This document shows positions 1-10,609 of a DNA stretch of 64,000 nt, piece after piece. The notes beneath the pieces are model-generated. The model did not search any database and was not told the origin of the DNA. It was given only the letters and a program-made list of their open reading frames with translations. The stretch is taken from positions 1 through 64,000 of the forward strand of contig JAHNUO010000056.1 of the NCBI GenBank assembly GCA_019787685.1, given 5' to 3'. Numbering within the stretch: position 1 is the first letter of the stretch; each line of letters opens with the position of its first letter. Both the position numbers and the translations under genes were made by a program. The stretch comes from Chiua virens. Its lineage: Eukaryota; Basidiomycota; Agaricomycetes; Boletales; Boletaceae.

Positions 1-1
1 T

Positions 2-457
2 GCAGAAGTCTCTCCGCCTGGTGCACGCGCCTCATTCGCCAAGTTCATGTACGTTCTGCTCTTCGTCGTGATCTTGCTCCTCGGGTGGTACGTCTGGGGG
101 ATCGTGGTATTATTCGAGCGGTTGAAGGAGGAAGTGGGGTGGTGGGATATCATCGTGGGTGACTCGGGAGGGATCGCGCGTTGGGAAGGGTGGGGTTCTT
201 CTGGGTTCGGGTCGGAACGGCAGGGGGCAGAATTGGAGGGTTCCTTGGAGGCGCTTGCGAATGCGCTAGGTGTATCGCCAGTACAGGTGGCGTCTGCCGT
301 GAAGCCGCTGGTTCCGCAGGCGAGCTTGGCGAGCGTTGCATCAAAAATGGAAGGAATGGGCGGTTCGGAGGCAGTGAGTGTGTTGTTTGAGGATACCACG
401 CGAAGCAACAGGGATCACCAGACGACATCCACTGGGACTTTGAACGATCAGATATGA
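2..457 (+). CDS. 3' end of a membrane protein gene (partial)
   Basis: The reading frame is open from the first complete codon at base 2 to the stop at 455-457, so the window cuts the gene and its true start lies upstream. The visible part has one strong hydrophobic segment (motif LLFVVILLLGWYVWGIVVLF, about residues 18-37), then a charged stretch, then a Gly/Ala/Ser-rich soluble tail containing NALGVSPVQVASAVKPLV. This looks like a C-terminal transmembrane helix followed by a cytosolic or lumenal tail. I do not recognise the family. No intron is evident in the visible part. Confidence 0.5.
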   Translation, partial: AEVSPPGARASFAKFMYVLLFVVILLLGWYVWGIVVLFERLKEEVGWWDIIVGDSGGIARWEGWGSSGFGSERQGAELEGSLEALANALGVSPVQVASAVKPLVPQASLASVASKMEGMGGSEAVSVLFEDTTRSNRDHQTTSTGTLNDQI

Positions 458-961
458 AGGAAAAGGGTAATGGTCAACAGAAGATGTTGCGGAGGGGTCA
501 ATCTCTGCAAAACTTGGATCTGTATTTTTAGCATTTCTCGTTGACTCGTTTGTAAGCTATTGCCATTAGCGCAGGCCGGCAGCCCTAGCCAACTGATTCA
601 AATCCACGACTTCAAGTACATATGTACATAGATCTAGGCTACGCTTTGTATGACTAGAGTTCAGTCGGTGTTTGAAATTTAGGTTTGAACTTCGATCATG
701 ATGCCCTGCAGAGTCCCAACCTTAGAATCAATGGATCATTGCATCCGTCGTCCTGGTTGCTAGACGGTAAGTATAAAGCTTGGGTAAATTCTTACCCCAT
801 GGTCTTTGACACTACTTGTTATGGGCTGCTGCACCTGTTTAATGTAGTGAGTGGCGTCGGCTCCGTCATCTTAACTACAATGACAGCTTCCGATGTATGG
901 CTGAGTTGGATAGTTTCAATGGCGTTTCGACCCTTGAGGTGCCGTACATCATGATACTAAT

Positions 962-1720
962 ATGAGTCCCACCGGGCGGGGCCGGATCAGTGACTGGAAG
1001 GTGGTCAGGACTGATCAGAGGGTGACTCAGAGACCAAGTTCCAAGAAAGAAATCTTTATAGGACCCTTAATCGCCTTCTTTTTATCGATTTTGATCTCAG
1101 CTCTGAATCATTGGAGGCAGGCCCACAAAGCGGTAATACAAAATGCTCCTCCAGATATGATTGGTACGTGTCACACCCACTTGCATGTACGTGATCCGAG
1201 TCGAAGGGAATCGCATTGATGGGATCAAATAATAGGTACACTTGTCGTTGTCATCTTTGTAAGTTTCCAGACCAGACGCATCTCGTATCCTCATGATGGA
1301 CTGCACTGATCATTTGGAATCAAGTTAGTGAACTACGGCAATTTGGAAGTATTTTCACGTTGGTGTCTATGTTGCCTTTCTGAACAATTCATAATAGCAT
1401 CAAAGAGGGTGTATGGCCATACCCATTCACTCTTCTGGGTACTGCGCTTGCCGTCTTGCCGACCCCGCCGCCGTGGGTCGTCTATTTCTAGGTATACGTA
1501 TGCCAAGTCAATCTCGAACTGAATCTCAGCGTGTGATAGGATCTGGCGTTTGACCTATAATAAGCTCCTATCTGGCGTGGTCATCATCATGGCGGTACCT
1601 ACGGTTTTTCTGGGTCTGAGTTGCTCCATCATGGCTTTCGCCATTAAACTGTGCGTCTTGTGAATGTGTCATAACAATTAACCTGATAGTGTTGACGAGT
1701 CCAGTCATTCTAATCTTCTG
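962..1720 (+). pseudogene. DUF6534-type membrane protein pseudogene, central fragment
   Basis: Several blocks align with the intact DUF6534 gene at 32896-34459. At 1408-1450 the GVWPYP block is readable, and around 1537-1600 the sequence for the R-L-T helix region (ggatctggcgtttgacctat) is recognisable. A 'VNYGNLE' block at 1328-1350 matches the VTNYGKPDALE block of the intact copy. Reading frames are interrupted, both ends of the gene are missing, and no continuous splice model can be built, so this is a remnant. A 120-130 bp block just upstream of the conserved helices (about 1030-1155) is shared with the pseudogene at 10.6 kb but not with the intact gene. Confidence 0.6.
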
Positions 1721-1976
1721 GCAACCAGCTGGTAGACATTCATCACCAGTAAGCTCTCTGCGTTCGAGCTACGAAATACGACGTACATAGACCGAATCTA
1801 GAATTTCATAAATCGGAGCGAGAGGCGGCATATCTGCCAACTTGAACAGGTCATATCGTTATCCTGCCGACCAACCACTGGCAAGTCCTGTGTGTATATC
1901 CCCACAGGTCATGCTCTCTCCTCTATCGAAAGGATCTTTCGGTCGAATTTTTCTCGATCGAGCAATAGGATCCAGG

Positions 1977-2262
1977 ATGAGCGAGTATGAGGCAATCGTC
2001 GGTATGTTCAATCATGTTAACTGATTTCAAGACATTGACGGCATCAATGGTTTCAACTTTGAGGTACACTCAAAATCGGTTTCCTTTGTGAGAGTGCTAG
2101 TCATCATCATCATCGATATTGTTCACTTGTTGTAAACCCTTCTTGTATGGCCTCGCCACATACCATATCCCGGCGTATTACCAGATGAGTAAGTAGGTTC
2201 GCTGAAGCAAGTTCAGTCTCTCATACATTACCCTAGAATTCAATGACAGGGTACTCATGGGT
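1977..2262 (+). pseudogene. DUF6534 gene, 5' fragment only
   Basis: A start codon at 1977 opens MSEYEAIVG followed by a GTATGT donor, the same layout as exon 1 of the intact paralogue (MGEYDSTIG then GTATGTG). At 2133-2175 the next exon reads FLYGLATYHIPAYYQM, matching FLYGLVTYQFAAYYW, with a GTAAGT donor. At about 2235 a short exon EFNDR follows, matching KFNDR. Nothing resembling the remaining helices follows, so only the first three exons survive. The fragment lies immediately downstream of another DUF6534 fragment, which suggests a broken tandem array. Confidence 0.6.
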
Positions 2263-2642
2263 TTCGTTCATCTACCGACATTTGTGTACTGTATTTACCA
2301 GCAAAATATATCTACTATCAACGAGAACTCTGGCCGTTGATCCGAAATCAGAATGGTGGCACAAGGCTGTAATAAACCTCAGGCCTCAACCATTGATCTC
2401 TGGGGTTCCTCCGTGGACGCCTGGTTTCGCTCAACTAACTTTGCGCTGGATCTATTCACATTGGAACCATCTCCTGAATCCTAACCCCCTCCGTATAGCT
2501 TCGCAAGGGGGGGTCTTTTATTACAATGATTATCTGAGATATAGAGTACGAGAGTACGATAAGAATACGAAGACACATATAGCCGAGACGGATCGTAGAG
2601 CTATGCACAATTGGAACCAGGGACTGCATTCGGAATATCAGC

Positions 2643-3324
2643 TCAGGGACCTCCACCCGATGCCATCTGCTGCCTTTGCCTATTTTCCTTGTCCATCCGC
2701 AACTTTTCCACGTATATAAAGGTCAGGATGACGAGATCCAGCATGTGCTCTGCTTGAGGTGCGATTTCCAGGGTGGCGTGCCGTCGCTTGCCTATGATCC
2801 CGAGGCTCGCTCTGTGGTATCGTGCAATCTGGGTTCTGGACGAGTCGTCCAGAGAAAGCTGCGAAATGAACATGTTGATATGACCATCTAACCAGAAATC
2901 AGCGAGGTGCAAACTTACCACAACGTCCCTGCTGTGCATGTCCCATCGGTAACGACGACCATCCTGGCCGGTGAACGTACGTTTCCTAGAAAACCCGGCG
3001 TGTCAGAATGTGGTACTGACGTATCGAGATCGCTCACCTTCCAAAGAACCCATGACGCGGTAGGAAAACATTGGACTCCAATGTCGTTCCTCCAATTGTG
3101 AAAATCGACGACCCGAAGCAATGCCAATCGATACGACCTGCAACTTCAATTAGGTCGGGGTCCATTCCTGGCGATTCGTCCGACCACGTCGGCGTCGCCT
3201 GTCGACTGATAGTCGTCGTACGCACTCCTAGACGGAACGGCGTGGTGCTCTTGAACACGGGCAATCCGCGCTCGTCTGTAAAGACGGTGTTGCGGACACT
3301 TTCAGAGGAGAGCGTGAGGATCAT
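2643..3324 (-). CDS. DUF6593 family protein
   Basis: Three exons on the minus strand. Exon 1 starts at the ATG at 3324-3322 (MILTLSSESVRNTVF) and runs to FFGR; exon 2 encodes KRTFTGQDGRRYRWDM; exon 3 runs from LSLDDSSRTQIARYHRASL to the stop at 2645-2643. Both introns are GT-AG and about 50-80 bp long. The middle W-H-x-F/I-G-S block, the [RK]-x-F-T-G-x-D-G-x-x-Y-x-W block and the late A-R-x-H-R-A-S-x-G-I-I-G block are the hallmarks I associate with DUF6593, a family of about 200 residues frequent and often multi-copy in Agaricomycetes. The frame is intact. The biochemical function of the family is unknown. The gene is transcribed divergently from the MCH1-like transporter. Confidence 0.8.
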
Positions 3325-4115
3325 GTGTGGTGGGTGAGTTAGCGAATGGCTTTTGGAGGCGCTCAAACTTTAGATCTTGCAACAGAGGTCGCTCTGCTCC
3401 CTTTAATACTTAGTGCCTCAGATGACTCATGCCGCGTCACCCAGCTCACTGCGGTGTAGTGCCAAAAGGGAATGGGTGCGACGCGTTTACGCAAGAGGAA
3501 GTGCATCTGCAGTGCAACGCAGCTTCAACTTGGAACCCTGACTATTGACAACTCAAGCGATTGCCGTATTAACGAGAACGTCATCCCAGACGATTGCCCA
3601 GTGCCATAATGACACAGCCGCAATCATCAGCAAGACGGTACAATACAGACCTATGCAGCAATCCTTTGTCCTCTGAAGCCACTCCGAGTTCCGAATTCCA
3701 CCACGCCTAGAACGTGCTAAAATGATCATGAGCATTTTCAGCGCCATGCCGGAAGCTGATGAAAGCAAGCCAGTAAAACGTTCCTATATATGTTGGGAAC
3801 CACCGTCGGAGGTCCTCCACAAAAATGGTGAGTGCTCGAAGTCGACAACGGAAGCTGTGTCACCTGCTACATACAAGGAAGTCGTGTCGATGTCAAACGG
3901 GCGTACAACGTGGAAAATTCCCACGCTCAGCAACTTGGGTCGGGCCTCGAATCGAAGTTCGGGGACCTTCGTACTGGGTTGTCATGAATTCGCGACGCTT
4001 ACGCAGTCTTATGTAACAAGACCCATGTTACGCTAGTATGAGCGTCTCGTTACTCAGATCAACTTGAACTTCCAAGCTGCAGCTCTAAGTCACTTCGGAG
4101 TCGCTGTCTCGTGAC
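3325..4115. other. divergent intergenic region
   Basis: About 790 bp between the start of the minus-strand DUF6593 gene and the start of the plus-strand transporter. A minus-strand frame at 3553-3768 contains a hydrophobic stretch (IGLYCTVLLMIAAVSLW), but I see no splice context or homologue and do not call it. The region presumably holds both promoters. Confidence 0.4.
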
Positions 4116-6171
4116 ATGGAGTCTGTGAACGTACCTTCGGTAAGATCTTCCGACAAGTTGCTGAGCGTGTCTCGGATTGCCACCCTCGTCGGATCCATCC
4201 TCGTGGCGTTGAGTTCTGGAACCAACTATGTCGGTGATGAGTTTACTAGCGGGAAATCGATGTACTGACCGGCGCCTTGAAATTGTCGTTCAAAAGGCAT
4301 ATTCTGGTGCGTCGTTCTGTCTATGGTTCTCATCGACTCCAATAATAATTCGCTGCCAGCTTATGCTCCTCAGCTGGGTGCTCGCCTTCGAATATCCCAC
4401 ACTCAACTTAATATCGTCGGTTCCGCAGGAAACAGTAGGGATGTATTATTTTATCAGGACCTCGACTAACCAGTCCATAGTGGGCGGGAACCTCACTGGC
4501 CCTGTCTGGGGTCATATTATAGATTACAAGGGTCCAAGTCTTCCCCTCGTGGGCGCTTCCATCTGCTTCATCATTGGCTACTTGGGTATCAAACAAATGT
4601 ACGACAGTGGTGTAGGTGATGGCGCGACTCTCCCAGCGCTTCTGTTCGCATCACTTGTTGCATGCAGCTTTGTGACAGGCATGGGGAGCAATGCGGCAAT
4701 CAATGCTGTTCTCAACACGACTGCTAAAAAATTCCCGTCCACTATTGTACGCGCTCCTTCCCCTCCGTTTTTTGTATTATGCTAAACATATGCCTGATAC
4801 TCCATAGCGTGCCACTGCAGCTGGCCTCGTTTTATCAGGTCTCGGGCTGTCGGCTTTCTGGCTCACCACGCTTGCATATGCGCTCTTTCCCGGGAACACG
4901 TCTGCTTTCCTACTCATTCTCGCTCTCGGAACAGCGTTCCCGACGCTCGCAGGGCTTTTGATCATCAGGTCTGTATCTCTACCTCCAGCAACTTATAGCA
5001 CATGGGATGCCGCGAATGAAGGTTACGAACCAATTCCGGTAGTGGGCGATGTGGGGGCATCAGTTTCAGTTCTGGATGTTCATGTTGAAGCAGACCCCGC
5101 AATACCGTTATCGAACGGTCAAGAGCCCATGCTTGAGTTGGACACTCCAGTCAGTCGGAACCAAAATGGGAATGTTAAAGATAACGATAACGATGTGTTG
5201 CAGGATATTTGCAGAAAACAACTTTGTCTCGACCCGGACTTCCACCTTCTCTTCATAATCATGGGAATATGTGGGTGACCACCGTAGTGGATCGTTTGCG
5301 TAACGGATCATTTGAATTGATACTTAACCTTACCTTTCCACACGTAGGTAGTGGCACTGGCCTCATGTGTAAGTGCATTAGAGCCTTTTGGGGTTGCTGT
5401 CACTCATCGTCTGTGATAGATATCAACAACGTTGGCTCAATCTCGCAGGCGCTCTACGCGAAAACACACGCAGTGTATGATGATATCGAAGCCTCCAAAT
5501 GGCAAGCCGCTCAGGTATCGATCCTGAGCTTAGGCAACTTTGCTGGACGTATCGCAATCGGTAGTTCCTTTGCCTCTTCACACATGTATAGCCCTCACAA
5601 ACTGTTCTCCAAGGCTTTCTTTCCGATTTTACACATACCCACCTTCACCTCCCGCGTGCCTATTGTCTCTGTATTGTCTCGTCACTTTTTATCGTCTCCC
5701 AAGCGACTGCGATTGCTGTCTCCTCTGTCAAAACCTTGTGGATTGCGACCCTTCTATCCGGTTTTGCTTACGGATCTTTGTTCGGGAGCTTCCCAGTAAT
5801 CATGATTGACCGGTTTGGAATGGGTGAGTTTGTTTGAGCGTGGGATTCACTTTGACTCACATTACCCTCTAGCCCACTTCTCTGAGAATTGGGGCTACCT
5901 CCTCCTCTCGTCCCCTATCGGCGCTAACCTCTTTTCCCTCTTATTAGGCTACAACCTAGATACCCATATACCGGTGGACAATACGTCGTCGGTCGCCTTG
6001 GGCTCACGTGAGCTACCCTCGGAACATCAATGTTTTGACGGCAAGGCATGCTACTTGGGGACTTTGCAAGTGACACTGGTTGCATGCATCGTATCCCTTG
6101 GGCTGAGCTGGTGGGTTGGAATTAGAGATGGGCAGAAAGCGAGAGTTAGAAATGTGTGTGTTAGAGAGTAA
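4116..6171 (+). CDS. MCH1: MCH1-like major facilitator transporter
   Basis: A multi-exon gene encoding a roughly 12-helix major facilitator protein of the fungal Mch1/nodulin-like type, named in yeast for similarity to monocarboxylate permeases and placed at the vacuole; the substrate is not established. Start at 4116 (MESVNVPSVRS), then SILVALSSGTNY, a ten-base micro-exon at about 4296, AYAPQLGARLRISHTQLNIV, GGNLTGPVWGHIIDYKGP and FLSDF with the loop typical after helix 7. The gene continues through SQATAIAVSSVKTLWIA and FGSFPVIMIDRFG to the stop at 6169-6171. A charged, acidic linker (about 5000-5210) separates the two six-helix halves. Every join I tried keeps the frame and uses GT-AG sites, so the gene looks intact. 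The 10-bp micro-exon is the least certain join. Confidence 0.85.
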
Positions 6172-7308
6172 TCGAATTCATCATTGCCTAAGACTCGGAG
6201 GGGACATCTGCGATCATGTTGGATGAGGCATTGCTTACGCCTGTACGAAAGGCTTCCTGGTAGGACTTGTTCCACCAATGTAGGATGATCTGCTGAGATA
6301 TGAGGACAGGAAGCGAGCGATAGAAGGAAAATCCTCTACGTACGTTATGTGTTTGTATCCTAAATGTCAATACCAGAATGATGGAAGGGGCAAATTGCCA
6401 CGACGGTCAAGCAACCTTCGAGAGTCAGATGATCAAGCGCGGGGCGTTGTAACAAGCTTAGACGCCACGGCAATCGCTTCACTGTCACCACTCGGGCACG
6501 CACCATCCCCTTGTCTCTTTGGATCAGCTCTGACAGCGCTCCGAATTCCATCTGGAACGCAACGAATCATGAAGAATCCGGGACGGAATCCGATTGCGCG
6601 ACTTTTTTGGGTCGCGGTACTACTGGCTCAAGAGCCTAAAAGCAAATTGCGGCGTATGGGCTCTTGGTGACGTCGACGGCAGATACACGGAATTGGAAAT
6701 CCAAAATGAGCTGAGGCCAAGCCCGAAACCTAGACTTCCTACAAGTGTAGGAGTGTCGGGTAGTGGTGTAGAATGAGCGAGAGCTCGAGCAGTGACTGGA
6801 ATGACTTGATATCCCGGGCCACCGTCCTGTCTTCACGATACACATATGACTTTGCTCTTTCCAGACCACTTATCTTTATCAACATCTAATGGACGGATTC
6901 TAGTTATCACTGTGGTATCATTTTGATGTGAAACTCATTACCTACAATGACCAAGTGGGAACAACGTCAAGGGCGCGACCGAGTGATAGTGCAATCTGAT
7001 TTATTTCAACGAGGGACGTGTAGGCATTCATGCGTTCTGTTCTGTCACCGTCCTACTTGCTCGTCAAAAATGTATTGCAGATTACTCCGAACACCGAAAG
7101 AAAGTGCGTGCGTGGATGGGACCAAAGAAAGCACGGTACTGACCAAACTCCAACCATCGCTGTCTGTGTCGGATGATGGTGGTTCCACGTCCCGTGACAC
7201 TGAGCAAGCAGGGAAAAGCCCGGTCCAAGATGAAAGAAATCCCATTGTGATCGAACACCCACGGCCCTGACGGCGGGGCCCCAGACATCCAGTGAAGGCA
7301 CTTCCGCC
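6172..7308. other. region without a supported gene
   Basis: About 1.1 kb between the transporter and the WD40 pseudogene. On the minus strand near 6188-6370 a short stretch reads QIILHWWNKSYQEAFRTG next to a plausible GT-AG intron and could be the tail of a small gene. I cannot extend or identify it. No repeats or RNA genes are evident. Confidence 0.3.
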
Positions 7309-9560
7309 ATGACCAATCAGATACGGAAGACAATCGAGATCGATGGGAGAGACACTATTTATTCAATGGCGTTCCTCACGGAGGGCAAGCACATTTTGAG
7401 CGGAGGACGGGAAGGGAAGATTCGACGATGGCGATTGGAGGATGGCGAGGAAGTTGGAATGCCAATAGATGTGGGAGGGTTTGCCAACACCATTGCCGTC
7501 TCAAGAGATGGGGAGTGGATCGTAGGCGGGTCTGGTCGGGGGCACGTCTCAGTGTGGAGTGTGGAAAGGACACGCAGAGGGAGTGAACGCGGTGGGTATC
7601 TCCCCAGATGGGACTAAAATCGCCAGCGGATCGCTTGGCAAGACCGTTTCTATCGCGTCGCGTCGCACGGGCGAGCAACCACTGGTACTAAGTACTACAT
7701 GACGACGTTGTGGGCCCAGTTAAATTCTTACGGGACGGAAGCCTTCTCGCCACTGCCACCTGGGATCGCAACTCTGTTCGCGTCTACGACAGCGAAGATG
7801 GTCGTCTCATCGTTCAATTCCCGATCAAAGTTGCCTCGGGTGGAAACCATTACCTTGCGTGGAGTGACGACATACACCTCTATGCCATCTCTTTGGACAG
7901 CAGAATCTACTACCTCGACGTATCCCGAGAAACGTCATCGACGGCGTGGGAAAATGGGGGTGCGTTGCTCTGCCACAGTGCCAGAAAATCGTAGCTTCAT
8001 CGCTGCCTCTGCCCACTCGTCGATATCGTTCTGGGATGCGATGACGCACACGAAAATTGGGTTTGACATCGATTGCAATGACATGGTCGGGACAATCGTG
8101 ATCTCAGAAAACTACGACCTTGCAGTCGGTCATGGCAAGACAGTCACCATTCGAGCCCTTGGCGATATCCTTCCTTCTCGTTATGTTCACAGTGTAGGTG
8201 TTAGATAAGCCCTATAGGCTTGATTTCCACTGATAATCCAGCAGAACGTTGATCCCGGACAAAGAATGACGTCGCCTCGTACACAGGATGAGCAGTTAGG
8301 TACGTGGCATCACCATAGTCTACTACATGCAACGCCGGCTTTTTGAACATGAATACCTCAGACAAAGAGATGACTGACCTTGAGAAAGCTGTGCGGGAAC
8401 TTCAGAATTAACTTGCAATTCTCCATGACCGCCACGAAGCGCAGTCGCGCGAACTAGCCTCGGCACAAAAGGAGGTCGAGACCTTGAAAACATCTAACGA
8501 AGCAAAACATCGCCAAATCGACGCCCTGACTGCCGAAGTAGATCACTGGAAATGCTCCGATCCCGCCAAAGCAGAGGAGCTCACCGCTGTGCACAAGGAT
8601 TCGAAAATGGTACGACGAACAGTTTAGACATCTCAAGTCCGTCGTCGAACAAAATCCAGCGCACACCATTTCTCGTGCAGAATTTCATCGAGACACTTCA
8701 GCAGCTCAACAAGAGCATTGATTGGAGTTCCACATATTTGCAGATCGTGTCATCCACAATTTCCAGTCCCGCGATACTAACCCGACTGAGGAGCAACTTT
8801 CCATTGCTACAAGGGTCACCGAATGTGTTGGCCAATCTCTCGTGAACCGGCTACGGAGCAGCTCACGCACTGAGGTGGTTGCATATATTCCTGTCGCCTT
8901 TCGTGCCTACCTTATCTATCACTTGCATGAGATCATTTCCTCGTGGTCCATCGATAGCGGGCCCAATCGGGTTATTCGTGAATTATACTGCATAGTCCGG
9001 GAATTAGGTGAAGAACCAAATCTCAACGTGCCACCTGTTCTGCTGACGGTAAATAACAGAGTCACAAACAATATCTGCCCGCTGGCGATCGCTGACCTAC
9101 GCCTCTATCCCATCGACTTGTTCAAACAACCCGGGCATGCTTATCGCATCCACGATGGAGGGACTCTCTGATATCGTCGTCGCTGGTTGCGCCCCTTCCA
9201 CCTTTGCTGCGAAGGAAACGATCGCGTCGAAATTCCGGAATCGCATATCCTTTATCCTTACCACCTCGGGGCAGCTCACTAAGTCGATCATGGATGCCCT
9301 GTCAGCCGACTATCGAGTCAAGGCCATTCGTTCACTGAAGATGTTAGATGAGCAAATAATGGAGGTTGACTCGGCTTGTTCGGGAAAAACGTCGAGATGT
9401 GTTGTGCACCACACAGTCGGGCTTGTCAAAGGAGGTCACCACGCAGTCGACAGTCGGTTCCAACAAGAAGAATACCCTCGCGGTGATGAACATTGTCAAG
9501 GCAAATGTTATCGCGGGGTAGGATGTGGGATTGGTGCAGTATTGTCGTCTCAAAGGCTCC
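7309..9560 (+). pseudogene. WD40 repeat / coiled-coil protein, frameshifted
   Basis: The N-terminus (MTNQIRKTIEIDGRD) leads into WD40-type repeats: SGGREGKIRRWRLEDG, then GHAEGVNAVGISPDGTKIAS, then TATWDRNSVRVYDSEDG, then AASAHSSISFWDAMTH. These blocks lie in three frames, with shifts near 7563, 7695 and about 7970. From about 8360 a coiled-coil follows (EMTDLEKAVRELQN, then an in-frame TAA at about 8409, then LAILHDRHEAQSRELASAQK). A helical C-terminal region ends near VLCTTQSGLSKEVTTQ at about 9420-9560. The order of WD40 propeller, coiled-coil and helical tail is common in Agaricomycete scaffold-like proteins. The frame changes argue for a decaying copy. Sequencing error is possible but unlikely at four sites. 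Confidence 0.65.
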
Positions 9561-9860
9561 GTTCAAGTCTCAGTGTCTCTTTGTCTCAAGTCCGTTTCCT
9601 TTCGACTGCGCTGTCGCTTTCGTCTATAGTTGTTTCCTCCGGTACACCACCCCATCGCACAATCCTGTTAAGCTGTACAAGTTTTCATTTTCAATTCCGA
9701 ATGTTATCATGCTGTTTTCGCTCTACCGTTGCCTACATTCATGAGTCATGACTCGTGATGGCACTGTTTCAGAAAAAATTCCAGCCATTTTCAATGGAGG
9801 TCGAAACCGTAGCCAAAACCCAACATCATCCGCAGTTCCTGTTGGAGATCACAATCTCGA

Positions 9861-10488
9861 CTAACACCACGGGCACAGTCAAGTATGTTCATACCACTTA
9901 GTGTATGCAAATTTATCAACAAATTCCGCCTCGGAAACAAGTTCAGTTCGCAATAAATATTCAAAAACATATTGAGAAAATGTATTTAACTTTGATGGCA
10001 AAACTAAGGCTGCCAAAAGAGAAAGAATAATAGTGCCGAAATTATTCAAACTCGGTTTGATAATCCAAGTTTGGGTATGATAAGAGTACTTATTCTAACT
10101 ATTTTTATTAATTGTAATTATAAAACTTATTTTATGAACAGATTCCACCTTGGTTAGACAAATATATTCTCAGCTAGTGACGACAGTAAGGGTATGTTGC
10201 TGTAACTGAGGTGGAATCTGTTTATAAAATAAGTTTGATGCTCATATTTAGTAAAAGCAGGTAGAATAAGTACTCTTATCATGCCCAGACTTGGATTATC
10301 AAACCGAGTTTGGCACTATTATTTATCCTCTTTTGGAAGCCTCAGTTTCGCTATCAGATTCAAATATATTTTCTGGATACATTTTTCAATATTTATTGTC
10401 AATTGAGTTTGTTTCCCAGGCAAAATTTGTTGATAAATTTGTATATGCTAAGTTGTACCAACATATTCAACTGTGCCCATGGTGTAAG
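9861..10488. mobile_element. foldback / MITE-like element with about 285-bp inverted arms
   Basis: The left arm (9861-10150) and right arm (10209-10488) are imperfect reverse complements over their whole length, separated by a 58-bp spacer. Matching blocks include gggcacagt (9871) against actgtgccc (10470-10478), the segment around aaatttatcaacaaatt, taatagtgcc against ggcactatta, and cagattccacct at 10139-10150 against aggtggaatctg at 10209-10220. The element is AT-rich relative to its surroundings. It contains no transposase, so it would be non-autonomous. Frames inside it are shadows of the inverted repeat. I could not identify a clear target-site duplication. Confidence 0.8.
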
Positions 10489-10609
10489 TAGCACAACCAC
10501 TGCTTACATAACCATAGGTATACTATTGGTATATTGCCAGTGCCATGTGCCAGGTCTTGGGGATTTGTCTATCATTGATGTCACTGATCTGCTGCAATCC
10601 AAGTGAACA

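Noticed and set aside
10291..10606. Two short frames inside the foldback element
   Set aside because: They are produced by the inverted repeat; no start context, no motif, and the same bases pair with the other arm.
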